Shown: positions 34,525 through 42,501 of the stretch, one piece after another | How the letters are laid out: each line of letters starts with the position of its first letter | Numbering within the stretch: the first letter of the stretch is position 1 | Assembly: GCA_002441005.1 (NCBI GenBank) | Contig: DJWO01000012.1 | Coordinates: 85,307 to 149,306 of the forward strand | Origin: Candidatus Aminicenantes bacterium UBA6228 | Lineage (GTDB): Bacteria > Acidobacteriota > Aminicenantia > Aminicenantales > Saccharicenantaceae | Direction: 5' to 3' | Length of the DNA: 64,000 nucleotides | Made by a program: the position numbers and the translations under genes | Notes under the pieces: model-generated | Databases searched by the model: none | Told to the model about the DNA's origin: nothing | What the model saw: the letters and a program-made list of their open reading frames with translations, nothing else

Positions 34525-35292
34525 ATGAAAAAGAAACTGGTCCTGGTTTTAATTAGTTTGATGTTGATTCCGGTTGCGGCTTCAGCTGATATTTTCACTT
34601 TCAGGTATGGCTATTTTGTACCCAAGATGAGCGGCGGCGAAAATAGCCTGTGGAATATTGAGTTTGCCAATATGAGTTTCAAGAAGTCGGATTATCAGAC
34701 AGGCATGATCGGTCTTGGTTATGAATTCTTTCTGACCCGTCAATTAAGCTTAGTTCTGTCAGTTGATTTTTACAGCCGGGATAAAGCTGGCTTTTACAAC
34801 GACTGGTCTAAGTACACGATCGACGATCTGGATTATGCCTTTCCGGTTGGTGATTTTCCTCTGGGCGACATGATCATCCATTCCTTCAGTGTGTCCCAAA
34901 CTCCTTTGCAGGTCTCACTAAAGATTACTCCTCTCGGCCGGCAAGTAAGATTTGTCCCCTATTTCGGCGGCGGCCTGGGAGCTTATTTCTGGTCGGTTAA
35001 ACTCAGCGGGGATATGATAGATTTTTCGGACCCTTATATCTACACCGATGATAACGGGGTGGAGTCAACTGTTTACCCTGTCTACTACACCTATGCCAGC
35101 GAATCAAAACGAATTACTCTTGGCTCCAACGTCTTTGCCGGGGTCATGATTCCTTTGGGCAGGCAGGTGACTATTGATCTTAATTTCCGTTATCAATTTT
35201 TAAAACCAGAGTTTCACGACTCTTTCGAAGGATTTGAAAAGTTCGATTTAAGCGGCTATACCTTAGTCGCTGGTATCAATTACTGGTTTTAA
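34525..35292 (+). CDS. Outer-membrane beta-barrel protein
   Basis: A 255-residue protein with a Sec signal peptide (MKKKLVLVLISLMLIPVAAS, cleavage likely after ASA at residue 21). The mature part alternates polar and aromatic residues in strand-like stretches (IGLGYEFFLTRQLSLVLSV, VPYFGGGLGAYFWSVKLSG, GVMIPLGRQVTIDLNFRY) and ends VAGINYWF, with a terminal phenylalanine as expected for BAM-inserted barrels. It resembles OmpA/OmpW-type small barrels of about eight strands. The function is unknown. It is transcribed alone, from a sigma-54 promoter to a strong terminator, so it is a dedicated regulated unit. Confidence 0.82.
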   Translation: MKKKLVLVLISLMLIPVAASADIFTFRYGYFVPKMSGGENSLWNIEFANMSFKKSDYQTGMIGLGYEFFLTRQLSLVLSVDFYSRDKAGFYNDWSKYTIDDLDYAFPVGDFPLGDMIIHSFSVSQTPLQVSLKITPLGRQVRFVPYFGGGLGAYFWSVKLSGDMIDFSDPYIYTDDNGVESTVYPVYYTYASESKRITLGSNVFAGVMIPLGRQVTIDLNFRYQFLKPEFHDSFEGFEKFDLSGYTLVAGINYWF

Positions 35293-35325
35293 TAGCCAGA
35301 CTCTCCATCTCCACTATCCATCTAT

Positions 35326-35362
35326 CTGCCGGGTTCTGAGGTCAGGGCCCGGCAGCTTTTTT
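35326..35362 (+). terminator. Rho-independent terminator of the outer-membrane protein gene
   Basis: CTGCCGGG (35326-35333) pairs with CCCGGCAG (35348-35355) and is followed by TTTTTT (35357-35362), 34 bases after the stop codon. The loop is 14 bases. Confidence 0.9.
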
Positions 35363-35379
35363 CACCTGGGTCTAAAAAA

Positions 35380-36219
35380 CTAAACAGTCAGAGAGTCGAT
35401 TAATCTCTCATAATATTCGGCTTCACTGCTCTTATCTCTTTTCCTGAAACCCTGGGCTAAAACCGTAGCCTTCTTTTTAATTTCCCTTTTAATCAGTAAA
35501 GCCTGGCTTTCATCCACGCCTGAGTCCAGGGCTTTCAGCAGGGCCTTGACCCGCCACCGGTCGTTTCCCCAGTATTTTTTGGACAGTTGATCGGCCCGCC
35601 CTCCCCTCTTAACGACGAGAGGAGAGGAGAGATAATAATAAGGATAGCGTAAGGCAATTCTAATCCCCAGATCGTAATCCTCGCCGACCGGCAGGCTCTC
35701 ATCAAACCCACCGAGTTCGGAAAACAGCTGCCGCCTGAAAAGGGCCGACGATAGGCTCAACAGGCAGAGTGACAGGACCCTGTCCAGAATATAGCCTGAA
35801 GATTTCTGATGTTTTCTGGCTTGATTAACCCTTTTCCCCCCTCTTATCCAGATTTCTTCAGCTAAACAAAAAGGGGCCGAAGGGAAAGCCCGCAGATAGC
35901 TCAGCTGGGCCTCGATCTTGGCCGGCAACCAGAGGTCATCAGAATCGAGAAAAGCGATAAACTCACCACGGGCCAAAGACAATCCCCGGTTGCGGGCCGC
36001 ACTCACTCCCAGGTGGGGTTGGCGATAATAGCCCAGGTTAGGCCAGTCTTCGAGATATGGTTGAATCAGAAGTTCTGTCTGATCAGTTGAGCCGTCATCA
36101 ATAATCAAAAGCTCCCAGTCCTGGGGGTTTTTAATAAAAAATGTCTGGGCCAGGATAGAATCAATGGCCTCAGTCAGAAACTGGCGCCGGTTATAAGTCA
36201 CAATGATGGCGGTAACCAT
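35380..36219 (-). CDS. Family 2 glycosyltransferase
   Basis: A 279-residue GT-A enzyme. VTAIIVTYNRRQFLTEAIDS opens the fold, LLIIDDGSTDQT binds the nucleotide, GVSAARNRGLSLARGEFIAF leads to the DSDDLW metal motif, and GEDYDLGIRIALR has the catalytic ED pair. It has no membrane helices, so it acts at the cytoplasmic face on a lipid- or protein-linked acceptor that cannot be identified. It ends 17 bases upstream of the LEA-like gene start region, on the same strand and downstream of it, so the two are likely co-transcribed. Confidence 0.88.
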   Translation of the reverse strand: MVTAIIVTYNRRQFLTEAIDSILAQTFFIKNPQDWELLIIDDGSTDQTELLIQPYLEDWPNLGYYRQPHLGVSAARNRGLSLARGEFIAFLDSDDLWLPAKIEAQLSYLRAFPSAPFCLAEEIWIRGGKRVNQARKHQKSSGYILDRVLSLCLLSLSSALFRRQLFSELGGFDESLPVGEDYDLGIRIALRYPYYYLSSPLVVKRGGRADQLSKKYWGNDRWRVKALLKALDSGVDESQALLIKREIKKKATVLAQGFRKRDKSSEAEYYERLIDSLTV

Positions 36220-36236
36220 AGATTCAAAGGCTGCGG

Positions 36237-37094
36237 TCAGCGAACTTGTTCTTTTTTGACCGCCGCTGATTTTTCAAGGCTAAAGGGCAGTAGTCCCCAG
36301 GCTGAATCAGCCGTTAGATGTGCTTTGAGGTTAAATGACACTAAGTCTTTTTCCAGATTATCGCGCAAGTCCCTGCCCATTTCGAAAAAATCGAGTATCA
36401 GCGGAATTTCAAAGCTCTTAGCTCCTCCTGGCTCAAGAGCCTTGTCGCCAGCTATCACCCCTTGATAAATGGCCCGTTCCCCCAGAGACAGCTGGAGCCG
36501 GATGTCCTGAACTAATAAATCATAAGGATTGGGATTTTTAAGTTGAAATCTGAAGGTAAACTCGGCTCCACCCAGAGTCAGATCTTTAACGGCCAGGGGA
36601 AGAAAAACTACTTCCGGAAACTCAAAAAGAGGAAATTCCATAGAAAAAGTAAATGGAACTTTTTCCATCTTGTTTTTTTCATTCCGGAAAAACATCTCCC
36701 CGCTGACCAGGCAGGTGGCCTGTTTCTGCTCTTCAGTCAGAGCTGCTGGCAGGTATTGATAGCTGATTTTAACCGGAAAATGGAGGCTGGTGGCTTGCCG
36801 GGCCGGGATATAGATTTCTTCCTCGAGAGATAATTGCTGCTCAAAAAACTTCTGGCCATTAATCGTTACCCGGTAAGAGTAGGAAAGCAGACTGTAATTC
36901 TTATCAGAATTGTTCCTGATAGAGGTATAAAAGGATAAGGTCAACCCTTCCGGGCTGAGGCTGGTTATCTTTTTATCCTGGAGGCTGATGACCAGATTTT
37001 TGGCGGCTGCGGCCGGAGAGGCCAGGCTTAAAAAAAGGGCTGGCCAGAGAGCTAGAGCAATTAGAAACAGGTGATCTAATTTTTTATTTTTCAT
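36237..37094 (-). CDS. Exported LEA type 2-like protein with two WHy-type domains
   Basis: A 285-residue protein with a Sec signal peptide (LFLIALALWPALFLSLASPA, cleavage near AAA at residue 31). Two immunoglobulin-like repeats follow: one from about 45 to 155 (LTLSFYTSIRNNSDKNYSLL) and one from about 165 to 270 (AEFTFRFQLKNPNPYDLLVQ), each with the Asn-Pro/Ser-rich turn typical of LEA-2/WHy domains. Such bacterial proteins are often linked to stress tolerance or envelope stability; the function here is unknown. It has its own promoter and is followed by the glycosyltransferase. Confidence 0.7.
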   Translation of the reverse strand: MKNKKLDHLFLIALALWPALFLSLASPAAAAKNLVISLQDKKITSLSPEGLTLSFYTSIRNNSDKNYSLLSYSYRVTINGQKFFEQQLSLEEEIYIPARQATSLHFPVKISYQYLPAALTEEQKQATCLVSGEMFFRNEKNKMEKVPFTFSMEFPLFEFPEVVFLPLAVKDLTLGGAEFTFRFQLKNPNPYDLLVQDIRLQLSLGERAIYQGVIAGDKALEPGGAKSFEIPLILDFFEMGRDLRDNLEKDLVSFNLKAHLTADSAWGLLPFSLEKSAAVKKEQVR

Positions 37095-37116
37095 TTTACC
37101 AGTTCCAAAAAAAACT

Positions 37117-37145
37117 AAAATACCCTAAAAAATCACTATTTACAA
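37117..37145 (-). promoter_or_regulatory. Promoter of the LEA-like gene and glycosyltransferase
   Basis: TTGTAA (37140-37145) and TATTTT (37117-37122) are 17 bases apart on the minus strand, 22 bases before the start codon. On the plus strand of the same gap TATACT at about 37179 may serve the S9 gene, with only a weak -35. Confidence 0.45.
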
Positions 37146-37224
37146 GTCAGCTCAAAATTCCTCTGGATATTTTCGAGCGATTAGATATACTCATAAAAAG
37201 AATTTAAAGAAGCAAGGAGGTCCG

Positions 37225-39978
37225 ATGAAATTTGATCGTCATCAGGCTCTAATCAGACTGGCTTTGGCCTTCTTTCTTTTGATGTCCGGCCATCTCCAGG
37301 CTCAAGAAAAAAAAGTGATTTTAACCCCCTGGACGACCGATGATATCATCAATCAGGAAACTGCCTATGATTTTAATCTATCTCCAGACGGGCAGAAAGT
37401 TGTCTGGGTAAAATCCATTCCTGATAAAGAGAAAGACACCAGGCTTTCTCATCTTTTTTTAAGCTTGACCGGTAAAGAACAGACCGGTCAGTCTATCCAG
37501 TTAACCAGAGGCAATAAGTCTGAAAGCCGGCCGCGCTGGTCCCCCACCGGTCAGTTCATTGCCTTTATTTCCGGGCGTCAAGAAGAGGAGGAAGATCAGC
37601 CAGCCGAGGCCAAAAGCGGTAACCAGCTCTGGCTGCTGGACCTTCGCGGCGGCGAGCCAACCAGGGTAACTGATCTGGAGTTCGGGCTGATTGATTTTGC
37701 CTGGATAGATGATAATCATTTCCTGATCCTGGCCCGGGAAGATAGAACCTTCAAAGAAATCAAAGAAAAAGAAAAAAAGGACGATTCAATCATTTTTGAA
37801 GATCAGGAACATCTGATCCCCCAGCGGCTCTTTACCTATTGCCTGAAAGAAAAAAAATGGTACCGCCTGACCGATAACCGCGACCAGATTACTGATTTCT
37901 ACCTGTCACCCGATAAGAAACTGGTTGTCACCAGAAATAATCAGAGTTTGAGTTATCAGACGGATAAAAAAATAAAGCCAAAATTTTTCTTAATCAAGCT
38001 GGCAGATAGAACCAGCCAGGAAATTTTCCCTGAAAACTTTTTTAAACCCGATGGAATATTCTGGGATAAAAACAGTCAGGGATTTTATTTTTCGGTCATG
38101 AGGACCGTTGATCCGGTGAATGAAACAGCCGGTGCCGATTTCCTTTATTATTACAACCTTAATTCCGGCCGTTACCAGGAAATCAATCTCAACTGGGAAG
38201 CCGGCCTGATGGAACCATATCTGCTGGTCAAAAACGACGGCTTTATCGCTCCCCTGGCCGCCGGGGCCAGGCCAAAATGGAGAAGATACTACCGCCAGGC
38301 GGATGGCTTCAGTTTTGAGGAAATCCAGGGCGAACATTATCCTCATATTTTTAGTTTGACCGGTCAAGAAAACGGCGACCAGGTGGTCTACGCCCACAGC
38401 ACGGCCTCTCAGCCGCGGGTCTGGTATTCTGGCCGGCTGGAAAAAAACAAACTGATCATTGATAAGCCAATAGCTGAAATTAATCCTGGTTTCAAAAACA
38501 AAAAAATAGCCAGAACTGAGGTCATCAAATGGACAGGAGCTCTGCAGGAAGAGGTTGAAGGCATTCTTTATTATCCTCATGACTATCAGCCAGGAAAAAA
38601 GTATCCTCTCTTTTTGAATATTCATGGCGGGCCGACCGGCATTGATCTGGATGAATTTGACGAATCCTACGCTTATTATCCGAACATTTTAGCCCAAAAA
38701 GGCTGTTTCGTTCTCCGGCCAAATTATCACGGTTCCAATGGCTATGGGCAGAAATTCGTTGAATCAATCAGGGGCCATTACTACGATTATCCTCTTGAGG
38801 ATATGCTCAAAGGAATTGATTATCTGATCGCCAAAGGGCTGGTTGATGGCGACCGGCTGGGAACCATGGGCTGGTCAAACGGTGGAATTTTGAGCATTGC
38901 CCTGCTCGTCTGGACCAACCGCTTTAAAGTCGGCGGCATAGGTGCGGCTGATGTTGACTGGATAAGTGACTACGGGACTTGCTCTTTTGGAGTCAGCTTT
39001 GACAATTATTATCTTCTGGGAGCACCCTGGGAAAAGCCAGATTATTATCAGCAAATGTCACCCCTTTTCTATTTCAAAGACATGAAGACTCCGACCATCA
39101 TTTTCCACGGGACAGAAGATACCAGCGTGCCCTTTGGTCAGGGTCTGGAGCATTACCGGGTCCTTCAGCAACTTGGTCAGGCGCCAGTCAGGTTTATCGT
39201 TTTCCCCGCTGAACCTCATGGCCTGAGAAAGCTGTCGCATCAGCGCCGGAAAATGGAAGAAGAGCTGGCCTGGTTTGACCGTCATTTTTTTAAGACGGCT
39301 TCGGTAGAAAATGAAGCCCTGAAACCTCTTTCCCCTCTGGATTTAGCTCTAAAAGCCAGGTCTTATGCCCGGTCGGGAGCCAGCTATGGGCTCAAAACGA
39401 AGGGCAAGCTGATTCCGGAAACGGTTCCTTGGGAAGACCTGCTGGTCGGGCGCTTTGAAGTTACCAGAGCTCAGTGGCAGGCTTTTCGTCCGGATTATAA
39501 GTTTCAGGCTGGAACAGAGAACTATCCGGTCAGCGGGGTTTCCTGGGAGGAGGCTAAGCAGTATGTTAGCTGGCTGAGCCAGCTGACTGGAGAAGACTAC
39601 CGGTTGCCAACCGTGGCTGAAGCCAGGAGGCTGATGGCCCGGGGGAAAGCAAGTCAGGATAATATCCTTGACTACTGGGCAGGCTACCAGGTCAACTTTG
39701 ACGAAGCCAGATCGCTCCAGGCAGCTATAAGCGGCTTGAAGGGCCAGGCTGGACTTCTTTTGCCGGTAGACCGGTTTTCACCGGCTGGAGACAGCCTGAT
39801 TTACGGGCTGGCCGGTAGCGTAGCTGAATGGGCGGTTGAGACCAGTGGCCAGGGTAAGGTCACCGGCTTGAGCGCCGTTCACCGCGCCCGGGCTGAGAAT
39901 GAAGGAGATTATACTCCTCCCCCTTCTGACTATACTGGCCTGCGGGTCTTTAAGACCGCCAAAAAATCTGTAAAATAG
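37225..39978 (+). CDS. Exported S9 family peptidase fused to a C-terminal SUMF1-like domain
   Basis: A 917-residue protein with a Sec signal peptide (ends near LQAQ, residue 27). Residues about 40-420 are a beta-propeller of TolB/WD-like repeats (SPDGQKVVWVKS, SRPRWSPTGQFIAFIS). The alpha/beta-hydrolase domain (about 435-695) has the triad S551 in GWSNGG, D632 in HGTEDTSVP and H665 in EPHGLRK. Residues about 739-912 form a formylglycine-generating-enzyme-like (SUMF1) domain: VGRFEVTRAQW, YPVSGVSWEEAKQYVSWLSQ, YRLPTVAEA, GSVAEWA and YTGLRVF. That domain has no cysteine, so true FGE activity is unlikely and a binding role is more probable. It likely trims oligopeptides in the periplasm. AAGGAGG precedes the ATG. 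Confidence 0.9.
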   Translation: MKFDRHQALIRLALAFFLLMSGHLQAQEKKVILTPWTTDDIINQETAYDFNLSPDGQKVVWVKSIPDKEKDTRLSHLFLSLTGKEQTGQSIQLTRGNKSESRPRWSPTGQFIAFISGRQEEEEDQPAEAKSGNQLWLLDLRGGEPTRVTDLEFGLIDFAWIDDNHFLILAREDRTFKEIKEKEKKDDSIIFEDQEHLIPQRLFTYCLKEKKWYRLTDNRDQITDFYLSPDKKLVVTRNNQSLSYQTDKKIKPKFFLIKLADRTSQEIFPENFFKPDGIFWDKNSQGFYFSVMRTVDPVNETAGADFLYYYNLNSGRYQEINLNWEAGLMEPYLLVKNDGFIAPLAAGARPKWRRYYRQADGFSFEEIQGEHYPHIFSLTGQENGDQVVYAHSTASQPRVWYSGRLEKNKLIIDKPIAEINPGFKNKKIARTEVIKWTGALQEEVEGILYYPHDYQPGKKYPLFLNIHGGPTGIDLDEFDESYAYYPNILAQKGCFVLRPNYHGSNGYGQKFVESIRGHYYDYPLEDMLKGIDYLIAKGLVDGDRLGTMGWSNGGILSIALLVWTNRFKVGGIGAADVDWISDYGTCSFGVSFDNYYLLGAPWEKPDYYQQMSPLFYFKDMKTPTIIFHGTEDTSVPFGQGLEHYRVLQQLGQAPVRFIVFPAEPHGLRKLSHQRRKMEEELAWFDRHFFKTASVENEALKPLSPLDLALKARSYARSGASYGLKTKGKLIPETVPWEDLLVGRFEVTRAQWQAFRPDYKFQAGTENYPVSGVSWEEAKQYVSWLSQLTGEDYRLPTVAEARRLMARGKASQDNILDYWAGYQVNFDEARSLQAAISGLKGQAGLLLPVDRFSPAGDSLIYGLAGSVAEWAVETSGQGKVTGLSAVHRARAENEGDYTPPPSDYTGLRVFKTAKKSVK

Positions 39979-39984
39979 ATCTTG

Positions 39985-41442
39985 ATGAAAAAATTTCTTC
40001 AGGCCAATTTTGAACATAAAGAGCTGTTTGTCCGCCTTTTTGGCCCTGACATCTATGCCGTTGGGGGCTTTGTGCGGGATCTATTGCTCAACCGCCCCCC
40101 GCATGAAGTTGATCTTCTTATTCAGGGCCAGCCCTTAGAAGAAATTGTTGCTAAGCTCAAGCCAGCTGGCCGGCTTGATCTGGTTGGTCGCAGTTTTGGC
40201 GTCATCAAGTTTACCATAGATGGCCGGACCTATGACCTGGCCCTTCCCCGGAAGGACCGGCTGGCAGAAAAAGCTCAGACGACCGGCCGCAGCCATAAGG
40301 ATTTCCTGATTGAAGCTGATCCTACCCTGCCGGTAGAAAAAGACCTGGAAAGGCGGGATTTTCGCTGCAACAGCCTGGCTCTCCGGCTGGTTGACGGGAA
40401 AATCATTGATCCTTTTAACGGCCAGGCCGATATTGAGCAGAAAATTATCCGGCTGACCAATCCCCGCTCTTTTCCTGATGATCCTCTGCGGGTGCTGAGA
40501 GCAGCCAGATTTGCTTCGGTCCTGGAGTTCAAGATTGACCCCGAAATTTATTTAGCGGCCAAAGAGATTGACCTAACCGGACTGAGTGTAGAAAGAGTCA
40601 ATGAAGAATTATTCAAAATACTTCTTGATTCGTTCCGCCCATCCCGCGGTTTGCAGGAAATGCTGAGGTTAACGGTCATCAAACAGCTTTTCCCCGAGCT
40701 CTATCGCTGCAGCCTGGCCATTCAGGACTCATACTTTCATCCGGAGAAAGACGAAGCCGGGCATCACACCGTCTGGTCTCACCTTCTGCTGACGGTGGAT
40801 CAGGCCAGAGTCATCAGCCGGGTAGCCGGGTTAGAAAGGCCCAGAGAATTAGCTTTGCTCCTGGCCGCCCTGTATCATGATAGCGGCAAACCGGCTACTG
40901 CTAACTGGGAGTTTAAGAAGAACAGGCTGGTCATTACTAATAACGGGCATGACCTGCTGAGTGAAAAAATTGCCAGAAGATTCTTGACCAGGCAAAAAAT
41001 CTTTTCCTGGAATGGCTTGAACCTCCCGGGGATTGTTCCCCTGCTCATCCGTTACCATCACCGGGTCTCAGAGCTCTGGCTCAACCGGGCCAGCGTCACC
41101 AAAAAAGCTTTTAACCGCCTGGCGGCCAGGGTTAAAGGTGAAATTGATCTTTTAATCTATCTGGATGCGGCCGACCGGGCCGGCCGGAAGAAGAAGCTTG
41201 TCTCAGGGCTTGACCGGCAGGCTAGCTGGCTGTTTAAAAAATTTGAGGAACTAAAGGTCAACCGGGAAACCATCAAACCTCTGATTATGGGCCGGGATTT
41301 GATCCGGCTGGGGATTGCTCCTGGTCCGGCCATGGGCCAGCTGCTCAAGAAACTCTATCAATATCAACTCGATAACCGTTTTGAAACCAGGGCTGAAGGA
41401 CTCAAGCTGGCCAGGAAATTGATCGAGGAGAAAAGGTCATGA
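39985..41442 (+). CDS. CCA tRNA nucleotidyltransferase/poly(A) polymerase with HD domain
   Basis: A 485-residue class II nucleotidyltransferase. YAVGGFVRDLLL is the head motif; the usual DxD pair is EVD here (HEVDLLIQG). The template region has the RRDFRCNSLAL segment, NPRSFPDDPLRVLRAARFAS and the ERVNEELFKIL motif. An HD domain follows (about 250-380: DEAGHHTVWSHLLLTV, LAALYHDSGKPAT), as in bacterial CCA enzymes with phosphohydrolase activity. It adds or repairs the tRNA 3' CCA, or acts as poly(A) polymerase. It starts six bases after the S9 stop; a TTG one codon earlier is possible. It overlaps galE by four bases. Confidence 0.88.
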   Translation: MKKFLQANFEHKELFVRLFGPDIYAVGGFVRDLLLNRPPHEVDLLIQGQPLEEIVAKLKPAGRLDLVGRSFGVIKFTIDGRTYDLALPRKDRLAEKAQTTGRSHKDFLIEADPTLPVEKDLERRDFRCNSLALRLVDGKIIDPFNGQADIEQKIIRLTNPRSFPDDPLRVLRAARFASVLEFKIDPEIYLAAKEIDLTGLSVERVNEELFKILLDSFRPSRGLQEMLRLTVIKQLFPELYRCSLAIQDSYFHPEKDEAGHHTVWSHLLLTVDQARVISRVAGLERPRELALLLAALYHDSGKPATANWEFKKNRLVITNNGHDLLSEKIARRFLTRQKIFSWNGLNLPGIVPLLIRYHHRVSELWLNRASVTKKAFNRLAARVKGEIDLLIYLDAADRAGRKKKLVSGLDRQASWLFKKFEELKVNRETIKPLIMGRDLIRLGIAPGPAMGQLLKKLYQYQLDNRFETRAEGLKLARKLIEEKRS

Positions 41443-42437
41443 GGGTTCTGGTAACCGGAGGAGCTGGTTATATTGGCTCTCATACCGTCAAAGAATTGCT
41501 CAGCCGGAATTACGAAGTGGTTGTTTTTGATAATTTTAGCTCCGGCCGGGAGGAGCTCCTCTGCGGAGGAGAAGTGGTCAGAGGAGATCTGAGGTCAAGA
41601 GAAGACATCAAGCAGGTTTTGAAAAAATACCAGCCAGAAGCTGTTCTGCATTTTGCCTCTCTTATTCAGGTAGCAGAATCTTATGCTGATCCGGCCAAAT
41701 ATTATTATCATAACCTTCTGACCACTCTCAACCTTCTTGATTCAATGCTGGAGCAAAAAATTAAAGTTTTGATCTTTTCCTCCAGTGCGGCTGTTTATGG
41801 CCTGCCCTCACAAACCCCGATTCCTGAAGACCATCCGCTTAATCCCATTAATCCCTATGGCGTCACCAAATTCATGACTGAAAGGATTCTCCAGGATTAT
41901 GACCGGGCTTACGGTCTAAACTATATTTCTCTGCGATATTTTAATGCTGCCGGTGCCGACCCGGCCGGTCAGCTGGGCGAGTGGCATCAGCCGGAAACCC
42001 ATTTAATTCCCAGCTTGCTTTTCTATTTTCTGGGAAAAAAGGAAGATTTCCTGATTTACGGCCAGGATTTTCCAACTCCAGATGGGACAGCCATCAGGGA
42101 TTATATTCACGTGACTGATCTGGCTTCAGCTCATGTCCTGGCTCTGGAAAAGCTCCTGGCCACTAACTGCAGCCAGGTTCTTAATCTTGGTTCGAGCCGC
42201 GGCTATTCTGTTCTCGAAGTGGTAAAGGAAGCCGGGCAGCTGACGGGTCAGGCCAGGCCAGTTAAATTTGGCCCGAGAAGAGAAGGAGATGTCCCTGTGC
42301 TTCTGGCCTCAACTGAAAAAGCAGAGAAATATCTCGGCTGGAACCGGAAATATTCAGACCTGAGAACGATCATTAAGACAGCCTGGGACTGGCACCGGGC
42401 TCATGGACCAGCTCAGGGCAGGCCAGGCCAGGGTTGA
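41439..42437 (+). CDS. galE: UDP-glucose 4-epimerase
   Basis: A 332-residue extended short-chain dehydrogenase. MRVLVTGGAGYIGSHTVKEL binds NAD, the catalytic YxxxK is in NPYGVTKFMTE, SSSAAVYGLPSQTPIPEDHP supplies the Ser, and YFNAAGADPAGQLGEWH with HLIPSLL and DGTAIRDYIHVTDLASAHV is typical of GalE. It interconverts UDP-glucose and UDP-galactose for glycan synthesis. The ATG overlaps the cca stop (ATGA). A small perfect stem lies just downstream. Confidence 0.94.
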   Translation: MRVLVTGGAGYIGSHTVKELLSRNYEVVVFDNFSSGREELLCGGEVVRGDLRSREDIKQVLKKYQPEAVLHFASLIQVAESYADPAKYYYHNLLTTLNLLDSMLEQKIKVLIFSSSAAVYGLPSQTPIPEDHPLNPINPYGVTKFMTERILQDYDRAYGLNYISLRYFNAAGADPAGQLGEWHQPETHLIPSLLFYFLGKKEDFLIYGQDFPTPDGTAIRDYIHVTDLASAHVLALEKLLATNCSQVLNLGSSRGYSVLEVVKEAGQLTGQARPVKFGPRREGDVPVLLASTEKAEKYLGWNRKYSDLRTIIKTAWDWHRAHGPAQGRPGQG

Positions 42438-42454
42438 TTTAAAAGCAGTTTTGG

Positions 42455-42473
42455 TGCTATAAGTTTGATAGCA
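42455..42473 (+). repeat. Small perfect hairpin between galE and the lytic transglycosylase gene
   Basis: TGCTAT (42455-42460) and ATAGCA (42468-42473) pair across a seven-base loop, followed by an AT-rich stretch without a clean T-run. It is a weak terminator at best. Confidence 0.4.
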
Positions 42474-42501
42474 TCATAATTATATTTAGAGAGTGTATGA
42501 G

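Noticed and set aside
42181..42205. GGTTCGAGCC resembling a tRNA T-loop
   Set aside because: It lies inside galE in a conserved coding segment, and no acceptor or anticodon stem surrounds it.
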